Origin: Bimastos eiseni
Taxonomy: Eukaryota; Annelida; Clitellata; Crassiclitellata; Lumbricidae
Length of the DNA stretch: 64,000 nucleotides
Assembly (NCBI GenBank): GCA_959347315.1
Contig: OY365814.1
Location: 5,632,034-5,696,033, forward strand
Direction: 5' to 3'
The notes below the pieces were generated by a model that saw nothing but the letters and a program-made list of their open reading frames with translations, made no database searches and was not told the DNA's origin. Shown here piece by piece: positions 12,956 to 25,320 of this stretch; position 1 is the stretch's first letter, and every line of letters begins with the position of its first letter. Position numbers and translations under genes: made by a program.

Positions 12956-14230
12956 GATACGAGAGTTGAAAGAGTATTTTATAGAGAATATAAAGAGTAT
13001 TTTATTCCAATGACTCGCTGGAGTGGCTTCTTCTCGAAGCGTCTGACCTGGGAGAACCTCTGAATAGGTTTTAATGAAATTAATCTCATTCCTTTGCTTC
13101 ACCCTTCAATCTCTTCTAGCCACCAACTCCTCCAGCACTCTACCACTGCCCTCTCCCTACCATACTCCTGCATCTTCTCAGTCAACGCCCCCAATTCATC
13201 ATCTGGCTTCACTAAGCACCACACCACAAAACCCTGGGCTCTGTCGCCAGCAGCAAAACTCTCTATCTCAGTCTTTTTGTCATCACCACCACACTCAACA
13301 CCATTGATCACAGACTCCGTCTAGATATAGACAATCTTCATAACATCTCTGGCACTGCTCTCTTGTAATTCCAATATCCTTCTTCCAGATCCTTATATGT
13401 TAAAGTCTTCAACCACTGTAAGCAACCCCTCCCAATCGCACACGTTGTCCCTGCAAACTACACCAGTATGAAACATTCCTATGTTGACAACCACCTGTAC
13501 GCAGATGGCACCCAACCCTGCGTACCCTATTCCAAATTTCAATCCACCTCCATAGCCCAGTTATTCAATGCGGTTAATCTAATATCTCAATGGAAGTCGT
13601 CCAACCTCCTCTGCCTCAACCCTTTCAAAACATAAATCATCGTCATAGGCCTTCCTGACCAAATCAAGAAAATCCATGACCTTCAATACGTCCATCCATT
13701 AGCTTTCCTTCCTATTCCTTCATCTCTGATGCCCCTGTGCGCAATCTTGGCGTCACATTTGACCGTCGTCTATCTTTCTCTGGCCACACCTCCAACCTCT
13801 CACGCCCTAGCATCATGAACATTCGTGACCTCCTCTACATCCGGCCCATGCTCGACATCAAAACTGCCTCCATCACTACTACTTCTAATGTCAACTCCAA
13901 GCTCGATAACTGCAATTCCCTTTTCCTCAAAATTAAGGCAATGCAACTCAAGCGACTACAACTTATCCAAAAATTCACTTTCCTGAATGCCCATAAATCA
14001 TCGCATTGCTCCCCTCCTCAAATAGCTCCATTGATGAAAAATCACAGACACAGAGTGCATCCACTTCAATGTCCTATCGCTTATCTGCAATTGCTCCGAT
14101 GTTCCATGCTCCACGCCCAACTATCTTCGTAAACTGTTCACCATTCAATCAACTCGTTCTACCAGATATTCATCCTGTTTAGCATTTCTCGATCCCCGGT
14201 CGCGTTTTACTTTAAGTTCTCCATCCGAGC

Positions 14231-14423
14231 CAGGGCGTACCGAGGGAAGGGGGCAGCTGGCCCAGGCCCCGGGCGCAAATGTGGAAAGGGCGCAAATTTC
14301 AGGATGGAATAACTTATTATTCCATAAAATGCACTTTTTTCAAAATGTGGGGGCCAAAATGATGCTACGCACAGGGCGCAATTAGCAAGGCACAGGGCGC
14401 AATTATAGCTCGGTGCGGCCCTG
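14231..14423. mobile_element. 193-bp hAT-type MITE inserted in the LINE
   Basis: Ends CAGGGCGTACCGAG and (reverse complement) CAGGGCCGCACCGAG form terminal inverted repeats; ATCCGAGC at 14223-14230 and 14424-14431 is a perfect 8-bp target duplication. CAGGG ends plus an 8-bp duplication are typical of hAT elements. It has no coding capacity. Confidence 0.88.
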
Positions 14424-14536
14424 ATCCGAGCCACATGCATCACCGCACCACGTCTCTGGAACTATCTGCTTCCAGCATTGCTCGCTTTTTCGGCTCCTCC
14501 ACCATCATTGCCTATCACACACCCAGTGATATTTTC

Positions 14537-14582
14537 GTTAACGGAAATAGGGATTAGAAGTAATATTGTTGATTTCCGTTAA
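14537..14582. repeat. Short inverted repeat within the LINE relic
   Basis: GTTAACGGAAAT pairs with ATTTCCGTTAAC about 20 bp later; it interrupts the retrotransposon-derived sequence. Confidence 0.6.
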
Positions 14583-14874
14583 CCAGAATAAGAACGAAAA
14601 TTGGTGACCCACAATCACCTGCCTCCAGCTTCTTTATCCATCACCTCTCTGGCTTTCCATTCGATACTAAAGTCTCACATTTTATACTTTTCAGGAACTC
14701 TTACTCACACTCACTTGATCGTCCACCTTCCAATCCTCAACCAAACGACACTCGCCTTAACTGCAACGCTGCTGCCTCCTCTGAAAACCGGATTCTGACC
14801 TCAATCTGACTACCCTTTGGACAGTCCCTCTGATTCGACGCAGCGCTCGTGAGTAATCTAGCTCGTGAGGAATC

Positions 14875-14923
14875 TAGCGGCATTGAGAACCAAGCACCCT
14901 GTGCTTGGTTCTCAATGCCGCTA
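14875..14923. repeat. Perfect 23-bp-arm palindrome with 3-nt loop
   Basis: Arm TAGCGGCATTGAGAACCAAG+CAC, loop CCT, then the exact complement. It follows a short direct duplication (GCTCGTGAGTAATCTAGC / GCTCGTGAGGAATCTAGC) just past the LINE 3' end. Confidence 0.95.
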
Positions 14924-15596
14924 TCGAAGCTTGGAGATTACAATTTCGATGACGATAATGAATACGAGCTTTTACAACATGAGACATTTTTCATGCGGGC
15001 AAACACCCAGGTGAAACCTCCGGACACAATTAAGGGCAGGAGTGGGGAAAATTGGGAAGAGAATGCAGGTAATCCCGGAGGCACTGGCATCGAAGGGGAT
15101 TTGACGAGATAAAATGAGGAGGTAAGAATGTGGAAGCGGAAAGCCTGATGAGCATTATCATCATCGTCGTCGTCGTCGTCTTCATCATCATCATCAACGA
15201 CAACAAAAGTAAAGCAATGCATTGATCGTCACATATATTATGCACACTTGTCCAAGGGCATTGCATAAAAATTATCTGCATACGTAGAAGCAACTTGGAG
15301 AAATATAATATAAATTCAGAAATCCCTTCATTGCAAGATAGATTCAAAGATTTGGGTTCACTAGCGCCGCCTGACGAACTTAGCTTTTTTTTATGAGAAC
15401 TCTAACGACATCTAATGAATACAATAATCACTTCACGTTAATATAATTTTCTTACCCTTAGGCTACTCTTACAATATCTTGCTTATCGTGACATCGCATA
15501 TATCTGAACTTGTTAACATTTGTCTTATCTACCCTATCTGTCTTTACCATGTCTCACCTAAGAGGATCACCTATCCTGATTATGGTCCTATTTCAT

Positions 15597-15715
15597 GTAA
15601 GAGAAGAATGGGCAGAGATTAAGGGGGCAAGCATAGGCAAGAATATGTAATGATAGTATCGTTACCTGTTATCGCCTATGCTTGCCTCATCAATATCTGC
15701 CCACCCTTCTCTTAC
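15597..15715. repeat. 58-bp-arm imperfect hairpin with 3-nt loop
   Basis: Left arm (15597-15654) and the reverse complement of the right arm (15658-15715) are the same length and match at about 47 of 58 positions without gaps; shared blocks are GTAAGAGAAG, TGGGCAGA and GGCAAGCATAGGC. The centre is AGT. Confidence 0.9.
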
Positions 15716-17147
15716 TTTATTCTACTCCCAATAAACTCGCGTCTGAAAGACTATTTATGGTTTTACCTTCCTCAAGATGCCAGTATTAGTCAATCATCAA
15801 ACAATAGGAAATGCATAATGAGAATGAAGAATGATTAGCAGCTGAAGTCTATGAAAGTTTTAGAAGTTGTAGATAATGTCATTTGCATAATAATGTCTTC
15901 GTAATAGCACTAATCAGAACATTGGGTACTCCACGAGTGAATTGCTTGTTGATGAACATAAGAAAGTATGAATTATAACAAATTATCTAGAGAACCAACT
16001 TGTAAGTTATTGGCAACTGATTGGCGACATAGAAATCCTAAGCAAAACATTTATAAGCAAACAATGGCAACTGTATAATTATTGCCTCTCAAGTAAATCG
16101 AGCTCCTCCTTTAGTTTCTGATCTTCTCTGACCGGCGGTCTTGAACTTTTAGAATCGGTAATTCGGTTGCTACCTCGACTCTCATCCAATGCACTAGAAA
16201 CAATCACTATGAGGTGGAAAACTGTCATTGGAATAACATGCCAACCGAGTTGAGAGATTGTAATGTAATGTAGAGTAAACCTCCGCAAAATTGTCAAATT
16301 GCCTCGAAAATCTACGTTGGGGAGACCATCTTGATCACCCAGCGCTACGTAACTGGCCAAACCTGAGAAGACATTTGAATTTGACGTAATGTTTCACCCT
16401 GCTATTTGCCTACAGAGTGGGAGGAGAGGAGTGAAAGACAACACAGCCTGAAAACTTTGTAGAACATAGTCTGCTTTAACAGCGGTGGTTAATACGTTTA
16501 AATATTAATTTGATGCGGAGATAGAGAGAAGGAGACAGGCACACCCACAGAGACCTAGTTGGACTACATGGCAGAAGCTAATCAAAGAAGGCCTGTAGGC
16601 CTACAGTTTACAATGCGCTCGGCAAGCCCATCAAGTCAGAATCCACCATAAGCATCTCGACACATACATGTAGGAAACAATGGAATCTCACTGTGTTGCA
16701 AAGACAATAGGTTCTCTTTGTCTTTTAAAATACATTATCCTTTGAGACCAAGATATTAGCCATCGAGATCGTTGAGACATAGGCTCTCATTGTCCTTATC
16801 TGAGCTCAATTGAATTTTTTTACACATTATAATAATTTATTCTAAAATTTCAACATGCCCTTTGTTTTCCGAGCCATAGGGTTATCAAACCACTCGGCCT
16901 ATGCTAAGTCACTGTCTGAGAGGTCCATTCGAAACGTTTTGATTTCATTTCGATTGAATCGAGAGAAACGTCAGAGTTTAGGAGTCAGCGTGGACTGTGA
17001 AGGAGGCTTGCTTTACGGCATGTCCGTAGAGTGTTCCACCTGGGAAATCACCCGACCCTGGTCAACACGTGCAATGGCGGGAAGAAAGAATGGGATGGAG
17101 ACAGAGGTAAGATCAAACACGATGAAGGCAGAGAAAGGCTGTTGCCC

Positions 17148-17284
17148 AATGTGACCGTGCTTTGGGTATCCGTGGTGCGAGGAAACATCGGTAGTCTCAG
17201 ACTCTTTCAGCGCTTCATTTGAAGAGTCTATACTGATGTTCTGAGACATCGGTTGTCTAATACCAAAGCACGATCACTTTGGTC
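17148..17284. repeat. Imperfect inverted repeat, arms about 60 bp
   Basis: GTGACCGTGCTTTGG and AAACATCGGTAGTCTCAGACTC on the left pair with the reverse complement of GAGTCTATACTGATGTTC and CCAAAGCACGATCAC on the right, with gaps. Confidence 0.6.
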
Positions 17285-17444
17285 TTTTGGAAATTTTTGG
17301 CCTAAATGTCGCATCTTACCCTTACTTTACATTACGTGATTCAGTCTCGTTAATCCTACATTACCAATCTCCTGTGTCTATAAATCCATCAGACACGAAT
17401 CATCTGCAAGCTACATACAGCGTCAAATTAGTGTCTACTTGCAT

Positions 17445-17525
17445 CTCTGTCTGTCTCTGTCTGTCTCTGTCTGTCTCTGTCTGTCTCTGTCTGTCTCTGT
17501 CTGTCTCTGTCTGTCTCTGTCTGTA
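17445..17525 (+). repeat. 10-bp periodic TCTGTCTCTG array
   Basis: Eight near-perfect copies of TCTGTCTCTG. Confidence 0.95.
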
Positions 17526-17880
17526 TCTTGCTCTCTGCGTCTTTTTCTACGCGCTCAAAAAGTATTTTCGTTCAATTATTCATAAATTCCATTTATTTTC
17601 CAATCTTGCTCTTAGTCAAATTCGCAACCAACACCTGCTCAATGTTTCATCGACGTATGCATGCGATTCATAGAACATAATAATATATCTATGCATGGCA
17701 TTAGTATATATATAAGTATGTATACACATACGTATATGTATATATATATATGTAAACACATACATGTATGTAGATATCTATCATGGTAATCACACATATG
17801 CATTTGGTAAGATATACGTTGAAGATAAATTATATTCCCAAATGTACCTGAAACAGATGTGCACTCTCCACTTTGAATCC

Positions 17881-18075
17881 AATGTCAGTCAGTCAGTCAG
17901 TCAGTCAGTCAGTCTGTCAGTCTGTCAGTCTGTCAGTCTGTCAGTCAGTCAGTCAGTCAATCAGTCAGTCAGTCAGTCAGTCAGCCTGTCAGCCAGCCAG
18001 TCAGTCAGTCAGTCAGTCAGTCTGTCAGTCTGTCAGTCTGTCAGTCTGTCAGTCTGTCAGTATGTCAGTCAGTCA
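17881..18075 (+). repeat. CAGT/CTGT tetranucleotide array
   Basis: (CAGT)n interspersed with (CTGT)n; the Ser-Val-Ser-Gln frames are repeat translations. Confidence 0.95.
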
Positions 18076-18499
18076 TCCCGTCAGTCAGCAAAATATCATG
18101 CAGTCAGTAAAAGAAGTAGGGCCTATATAAAACTTCTGGTAGACCCTGTCGTGTAATTTTTGAAATGCATTGCCATAATTATTGAAACATGATTAAATTT
18201 AATATGAAACATATATCTGTATTCCAATTGTGATATGCATTACAATACATATACTATATCTATAATATATAATATAATATTTATATATATATAATATATA
18301 TATATATACATAATTACATATATACTTCAGGGTGACTCATGAAAGTAATGAGAAATCAAAATTGATGACATAGTTATACATTATTTTCAAGGTTTACGAT
18401 GAATGGGTAATTTATCTAGTCACTACTGGGGCACCCTCAGGACAGTTGGACCTCGGGATAGAACCACTTGAGATTTTAAAAAATCTGTAGCCATTCTTC

Positions 18500-18590
18500 T
18501 GCTGATAACCTAGTGGCCTGTGAACGTGTAATGCGCCGCCTTCCTGGTCATTGGTGCCCGGTTCATCCCAGGCTTCAATCTTGAGGATAC
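18500..18590 (+). mobile_element. tRNA-derived SINE head
   Basis: CCTAGTGGCCTGTGAACG resembles an A box and CCCGGTTCATCCCAGG a B box, about 40 bp apart, in a tRNA-like arrangement. Confidence 0.45.
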
Positions 18591-18599
18591 AGCTGCTGC

Positions 18600-19271
18600 T
18601 ACAGTCTCATGATTCTGCATGAAGCAGCCGAGAAAAATCTTACTACGAGAAACAATATCTAAGTGAAGACTCGCAATCGAGAGAACTGGGCTTCGTATTG
18701 ACCGCGGCTCTTCATTTGCCTCGATCATCAAAATGGTTACAGCAACTGCGAGGCTTCCACCTCACTGCCAAATGAATATTTGGATAACCAGGTGGTTGGT
18801 GGGTAGGTGCGAGTGATTCGGCCTAATTACAGACACGTCGAACCTATAGTGGCCTGTGGCGTGTGAAACATGGTTTATGTACTGGTCTTGTGGTCGTCGC
18901 TAAGTCATCGACCGTTTCGTCAAGTGGTGTATGCTCAGATTCCTCGTTTACCCAAGTCATCATTTCACATCAACTACTCAGTCGAATTCAATGTCAGAAG
19001 ACACAAAACCAGTTTACTTAAATATAAATTTTCAGGTAAAATGGTTTTGCGCTGAAGACACTTAGCGATAGGATAAAGGTATGTTATCATTCAAACATAT
19101 TGATGCTTTTGCCCTTGTAAGATTTTTATTAAAATGAAGAAAAACATCTGTAATCATAACACAACAGAAATTATCTCCTAGAAAATATTCGACCGAATGA
19201 CGAGTTCATCGAATTGCTGTTTTCCATCAACTGTATAACGGAAGAACCTACATGTGTATTGAGAGAGAGCA

Positions 19272-19320
<49 letters not shown>

Positions 19321-20600
19321 GCCAGAAAGAGAGACAGAGAGAGGGAGGGCCTACTCTCTTCCCCTCCGTTCCGCATCAGTTCAAACAGGTCTTCAAACAG
19401 GTTTTAGGCCTATTAATTTCGTAATCTAAAGTCAATCAACCTTATCCGAATCGAGGCCTCGTACTATCGTTATACCTACATGTTCATTCGGTGGATGTCT
19501 ATTCCTATTACATCGAACGAATGTTTCTAGTATTGAAGAGAATGTTGGGACATCCAACAATATATTTGACCTATTGTAATACTTTAAAATACATATCATT
19601 ATCATTCTATGAATATGTATGAATATGTAATCATAGATCTGTATGCACCAGCATATAAATGAAGCATTGTGCAGCGGTCCATACATTGTGGTCATTGCAT
19701 GGTGCCATCACATTTAGATTCTAATTGCAGTCTCCAAATTCCCGGAAGGCTTCACTCGGCGGGACAGGTTGTGTTTGACTTCTGTCTGTCTGTCTCTCTA
19801 ACTCTGTTGGTCTGTTCTTCTCTTCACCTGTGTATATTTAAGCATTTTCTGGAATGCAAGGATGCTCAATGCACGTCATAATGGGTCATTCTATTAATTC
19901 ACCAAACAATTCGTCCATTCATTCATTCTTCCACGTATGCATGGACGCATACAAGCATACATACATGCATGCATATGTGCATGCACACATACACGCATTA
20001 ATAGATACATACATACATACAACGTATGTAGGCCTACATAGGTACATACGTACACACACACATGCATGCATGCATACATGTATAGCCTACATACATTCAT
20101 ACATACATGAAACATATGTGCATAAATAGGCACAGACACATACTTACATACATAGATACATACATACATACATACATATGTAAATACATACATACAATGT
20201 CATACATACGTGTATGGCCAAGCTGCCAGCGATAAGACAAAACACGATGCAGGTTACAGGAGTTGCATGAGTTGTGGTTCAAGCTGTTCCTCATCTCAAG
20301 TCAGAAGGATTCCACCCAATACGTTAAAGACACAAACTATTTAAGGAGTGGCTCAACCTGTCAATGATGTCAATGTGTTTGCCTGTAATTAAATGGCGCA
20401 CTTAACGAACCGCGAAGTAGCGCTGCGACTACCGACAATTAATTTTCCTCTGCAAATTGCGATATAAAATCCACAATAAAAAATATTATCGATATTGATT
20501 AATCGCTTGACGATAAATTACAAAAGTGCTTCAAAATCTATATATTATTTTACATATAAATATAATTATATATATGTGTACATATATATATAATTTATAT
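18600..20600. other. No gene; microsatellites at 19264-19330 (GAGA/GACA) and 19950-20200 (CATA)
   Basis: The GAGAGA run passes into (GACA)n at 19290-19320; the CATA/CATG-rich tract at 19950-20200 yields Tyr/Cys/Met-rich and His/Tyr-rich frames that are repeat translations. Confidence 0.7.
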
Positions 20601-20609
20601 AAATGTATA

Positions 20610-20800
20610 CATATGAAATGCAATGTCATAGGCCTTTCAAAATGCTATGTGCCTTGTAATCATGGGGTGGCAGGTTCGAGTCCACCTCAAGCCACATGTT
20701 CTTTGCGACAATTTCCTCACTCACAATTCTCTATGAGGAAGACAAGAGGAAGCCACCTCACTCATCTCATGCCAGGGATTTATTAAAACCCAATGGACCG
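20610..20800 (+). mobile_element. Degraded tRNA-SINE
   Basis: GGGTGGCAGGTTCGAGTCC (B box) followed by CCACATGTTCTTTGCGACA and TTTCCTCACTCA resembles the tRNA-head/body junction of animal SINEs (a body reading TTGGGCAAGACACTTTCCTCA-like). A-box match is poor. Confidence 0.45.
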
Positions 20801-21202
20801 ATATTCGTGCATGTATATAATTATATGAGGTTTTTAGTTCAGTTATGTTGCCCATAGTCACGACAGCTGTTGCATGCTTTCCGATGATGAAATGGTTCAG
20901 CAGCGACCAAATAATGAGAAATACTTTCATACATGGTCTCTACAGAATCACGGTAAAATGCATATATATAGATATACAATGGATGCACATAGGTAAATAT
21001 ATATATATATATAATTGTGTATAAATAAGTGTGTATAAGCATGTGGCCCATATATTATATACACCTATACAATTGTATATATATATATATATATATATGT
21101 TATACATACTTTTATGTACATCATTATGTATATTACATATATTTATATAATGTATTTAAGATTTATTGACCGTAAATTACAAAGCGCTTAAATATGACTT
21201 TG

Positions 21203-21233
<31 letters not shown>

Positions 21234-23459
21234 AATTTAACAGCATGTGCACAAAATCGATAGAGATCATGTCCCAATTGTAAACGTGCATGACTCCTCT
21301 CGTCCCGCATGGGCGATGACAGTATAGGACAGAGTATGACCGACCGACGGACCGGTTGGGATTAGGGGCGATGGCACCGCCAGAGGAGGCCGACGACGCC
21401 TGTTGCCTACAAGGCTCAAAGCACCGATGACCGTGACGGACATTGACGATTGGTTAATTGGCGCATTTCTCTTCATTTATGGGCTGCATTTCAGGCCCTC
21501 ATAACCTCTCAGTGCGTTCAAGTCGTCGGATATTCAGTCGATTAGCTAATGCAGGACGGACAAGCGAAACGTCGATGAATTTGCCATCTGTGGCGGCATG
21601 CCACACTCGTCGTTGGTTGTATACAACGGAACAGAACTGGATTTCGCATACACAGACCTCACCTTGCAGCGACCGTCAACGGATGGCTTCAGACTTGAAA
21701 CAGTGACGCTGCAAACAATCTTGGATTATAAGAACTTTTCCGATGAGAACGTTCGAAAAGTGACTCGGTAACCAACACAGTTTGTCGCTAGCAACTCAGA
21801 AGGTGACTCTTTCGCTTCTGTACAAAATTTGTACCGTACTATGCTTGACCTCCTGAGTAGAAAAGATTTAAAAAGAAAACAGTAACAGTTGAACAGAATA
21901 CATTATAAAAGAGAACAGCAGAGAAAAATACAATAAAAGAAAGCAATTGAACAAAAATAATTATAGCAATATAACAGATTACAATACAACTGAATGAGAT
22001 AGAACACCGTAAAACAGAAGATAGAAGAATGGTAACGAGGTGTTCGATTTCTTCTGGTACATGACGCTGAATGAGACTTCCACTCTTCAGAGGATTGTAT
22101 AATCAGGGAATAGACATGATCAAGGCTAAATTCTAGTTCTACTTAACTTTTCATCATCAGTCATTACTATAACATGTGGTCCCATTGCGTAATTGTTAGT
22201 TTGAATTAATAAAGAATAATAATAATAATAATAATAGCATTATTATTATTATTATTATTATTGTTATGATAATTATTACTTTTTAATAGTATTAGTATTA
22301 TTCTTATTTTTTATTTGCCCTTAGGTATTCAGGGATATTGCTATTTATGCAATTTGTCTGGAAATGGCCCTACTCGTCGATGTTGTCCTGGTTGCCGAAA
22401 GTGCCCCGAAACCCGACAGTGTCAGTATTATTATTATTATTGCTATTATTTATATTGTTATTATTACTACTACTGCTAGTAGTAGTACTTCCACTTCCAC
22501 TCCCTTCGCCACTTCTACTACTTCCTATACCACTACTTCTTCTTCCCCTTCCCCTACTACTTCTACTACTCCACCACCTTCCCCACCTACTACTACTGCT
22601 TCCACTACTTCACCTTCCACTTCCACTAATGCTATAATATTGGTATACACGAAGGTTAAGGAAAACACGTCTATTGAAGCGATTTCGTTTACAATGTCGT
22701 CATTTAATTTGATAACCTTTTTGAAGTTGGCTGAAATAAGAATTTTAAATTACATCCTATAATTTAATATCATATATGATGTTTACTTCTTACATTAAAG
22801 ATGAAATGTAGTAGAATATTAAAAAAGAGCAAACGAAGCAAATCGGAATGTGTCTGTAGGCTCGCAGTCACGCTTGGGTGACTCGCAAAGACCAATTTCT
22901 TGAAGTTCCAATTCCTGTGCACTTTCCAATGGAAGACTTCATTCGTCGAAAATGAATTCAAGCGTGGCAGCAGATGTTGGAAAGTGGAGAGCCCCAAGGG
23001 ACGATGCGGTACAGGTTGTGCAGCCGAAGAAAGTTAAGCAACTCGATCAGGTAGGATCTGGATCCATACATGACAGCTTAAATAAAATGGATGTGGTAAC
23101 AGCTTTAATAAATTGGAGGTGGAAAAGATAAATTAGAACCGCTTCATAAACGAAGCACTATTCTAAAAATATGTGCTTCGTCCTGCCAGTGATAACTATG
23201 GGCTCGAGGCCCCATACGATCTGATTGGTCCATGGTCACACTTTGGATTTTCTTGCCTCTAATTATAGAGACGTCTTAACAAGACACTCAGACATAATGA
23301 AGAGAAATTACTTTAGACACGATATTTGCTTCGTCCTGAGAATATCCTCTCCGTTAGGGCAACAGTATATATTTTCAACTTATGACAATGTGAAGCAGCG
23401 TTGGCAGAGATTTGTTTTGGTTTTAATGGGTAGCGTTGAGAAAAAACTTTAATTCCCTA
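20800..23459. other. No gene recognised; TA and ATT/ACT microsatellites
   Basis: TATATA runs at 21000-21100 and 21205-21235, ATT arrays at 22215-22320, ACT/TTC/CCT trinucleotide tract at 22430-22630 (source of Leu/Pro and Thr/Ser-rich frames) and a GAACAGA-rich tract at 21860-22020. Confidence 0.55.
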
Positions 23460-23499
23460 ACATAAATGCAGCGAAAAATACAAACACTGTGAACATTTT

Positions 23500-23990
23500 T
23501 AATATTCGTGAAATGTTTATTAAATATTTATGAAACAATTCATTTATTAAATATTCATGAAATATTTACGAAATACTTTGTAAATATCAATGAAATGTTT
23601 TGAAATATTTGTTAAATATTTATCAAATATCTATTAAACATTTACCAAATATTTATTGAATATTTATTAATTATATTTATGAAATGTTTATAAAATATTA
23701 TTCAAATATTTAGTAAATATTCATGAAATGTTTATTAAACATTTATTTAATATTCATGAAATATTTATTAAAGATTATTAAATGTTTAAAAAATATTTAT
23801 AAAATATTCATTGTATATTTATTAGCCATTTACTAAATATTCATGTAATATTTATTAAATATTTATTAAATGTTCATAAAACATTTTGAAAATATACAGC
23901 AAATATTCATATTTTAGTAGATATTCATGATATATTTGGTAAATAATCAAGAAATCTTTATGAAATATTATTTTAATGTGCATGAAATAT
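23500..23990. repeat. AT-rich degenerate array of AAATATTTATTAAAT / TTCATGAAATAT
   Basis: About 490 bp of alternating TTCATGAAATATTT and TTATTAAATATT words with 10-14 bp spacing. Confidence 0.8.
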
Positions 23991-24491
23991 TGCGGATGTT
24001 AGCAGCTCTCACCTGAAACCTCGAAGGGGACCGTCCCCTCCTGCCCCTCTAAGTCTGCGCCTCTGATGTGGAAATTGTTGGTCGAACGTGTTTCTATCAC
24101 GTTCCGTTATATTCACACAATACAACGTTCGCTTGCAACTCAGGCCTTGCACTCATTTGCACCAGGGTTTACTGGTGCAATGCCATTTATTCAGATCTAT
24201 GTGTAGTCAGCGATAATGAGCTCCAGCCTTTTTTAAATGCTGTGGTCGGCTGATAGGCGCAAACACAGATTTGGTCATTATATGAAGCTCCATACTGAAG
24301 GAACTTCGCTGTTTACATGTACAATGGGTATTTGTATCTTGATGTATATAATATTATTAGCGTAAATGTCTAGCAGTGTGTGTTGCATCTCATTATAATT
24401 ATTTGAAGGAACTTTACGGTGTCTCTTTCATCCCTGGTTGTTCCTTCCATCCTCGACTCGTGCACGCACCTCGACCAGGCAGCGCCGTGCC

Positions 24492-24604
24492 ATCTCACCT
24501 GTTGACCATACCTATCGGAATTTTCAGAGATACGACTGTTGCCAAGGAATCTCACCTGTTGACCATACCTATCGGAATTTTAGAGATGCGACTGTTGCCA
24601 AGGA
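24492..24604 (+). repeat. 57-bp tandem duplication
   Basis: ATCTCACCTGTTGACCATAC...GTTGCCAAGGA occurs twice in tandem (24492-24548 and 24549-24604); the copies differ by one deleted base and one substitution. It lies in a 155-codon frame (24438-24905) that resembles no known protein. Confidence 0.9.
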
Positions 24605-25029
24605 GTTATGCGCCTATGTTAAACAAGTTAAGCACTTAAGACTGAGTTGTATTGCCCTGGTGGTAGACTTCTCGAGGGAGCACTTTGTAACTGTAGGAAT
24701 AAATGAAATAATTCAAACACGTCCAGATTTGATTTGGTCGACCCATTCTCTTGATCACTATCTCCTGCTTTCTGACCATCTGCTTGAAGACAAAGTTCTA
24801 GATCGGTGGCTACATAGATTTGCAATCAAAGTTACAGTTGCGATTAGCCAGGATCTCCCTCAAAATTTATTTTATGAAAGTCTGCCCTGTTTTAAGAACT
24901 CCTGACTTCGTGGATACCTTCCAGCATGCCAGTCAACTGACCATTAGGCAGCCACTCTTCCACGCATGCCCATCATCCACCCACCACCCATCCGTCCATT
25001 GGGTGGCTTCGGGCGTTAAATGCGTCCAT

Positions 25030-25320
25030 AAAATCATTCAATCAATCATTCATTCATTAGTCCATCCATTCATCCATCCATTTATTCATTCATCCATTCG
25101 CTCAGCCATTCATGCGTCGGCTTGTTCATTACCCATCTATCCAGCCACCTAAATGTCAATTGCTTCCTTTCTCTTTGGGTTCATCCGTGCATACGTTATT
25201 TCTCTTTGGGTTCATAAATGCATGAATTATTTCAACAATTCATCCATCCATCCAACTATTCATTTACCCATCCATCCCATTCCTCCACCTTCCATCGTTC
25301 TTTCGTTCCTTCTTTCCTTC
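25030..25320 (+). repeat. CATC/CATT tetranucleotide-rich tract
   Basis: Degenerate (CATT/CATC)n at 25030-25130 and again at 25230-25300. Confidence 0.8.

Larger units (their letters stand above)
13265..14850 (+). pseudogene. Dead non-LTR retrotransposon (L2/CR1-like) reverse transcriptase, 3' part
   Basis: Frames broken by stops and shifts read, in order, LNTIDHRL (RT motif A, normally FDTIDH, here with D to N), ISGTALL, HLYADGTQP (motif C, YADD to YADG), SSNLLCLNPFKT (normally LNP-KTE), LGVTFDRRLSFSGH, IRDLLYIRPMLD, LDNCNSLFL, and a C-terminus ending DSTQRS-stop. The two lost catalytic Asp residues make it inactive. It is split by the MITE at 14231-14423 and by a small inverted-repeat insertion at about 14537-14582. 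The same 3' end occurs at 55250-55503. Confidence 0.85.
15000..17400. other. No gene recognised; contains two long imperfect hairpins
   Basis: Frames of 60-105 codons exist but show no known motif. The frame at 16079-16360 (minus) ends in the charged run REDQKLKEELDLLERQ but has no supported start, splice site or homologue. The hairpins at 15597-15715 and about 17148-17284 are listed separately. Confidence 0.45.

Noticed and set aside
16079..16360. 93-codon minus frame with hydrophobic centre and charged C-terminus
   Set aside because: No ATG with context, no splice sites or homologue that I can recognise; could be chance.
17764..18156. Ser-Val-Ser-Gln frames of 85-130 codons
   Set aside because: CAGT/CTGT microsatellite translated in several phases.
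20640..20710. Candidate tRNA gene (GGTTCGAGTCC T-arm)
   Set aside because: No matching acceptor or D-arm; the downstream SINE-like body makes a tRNA-derived SINE more likely.
22338..22637. Leu/Pro-rich frame of about 99 codons and the Thr/Ser-rich frame overlapping it
   Set aside because: Arises from an ATT/ACT/TTC trinucleotide tract.
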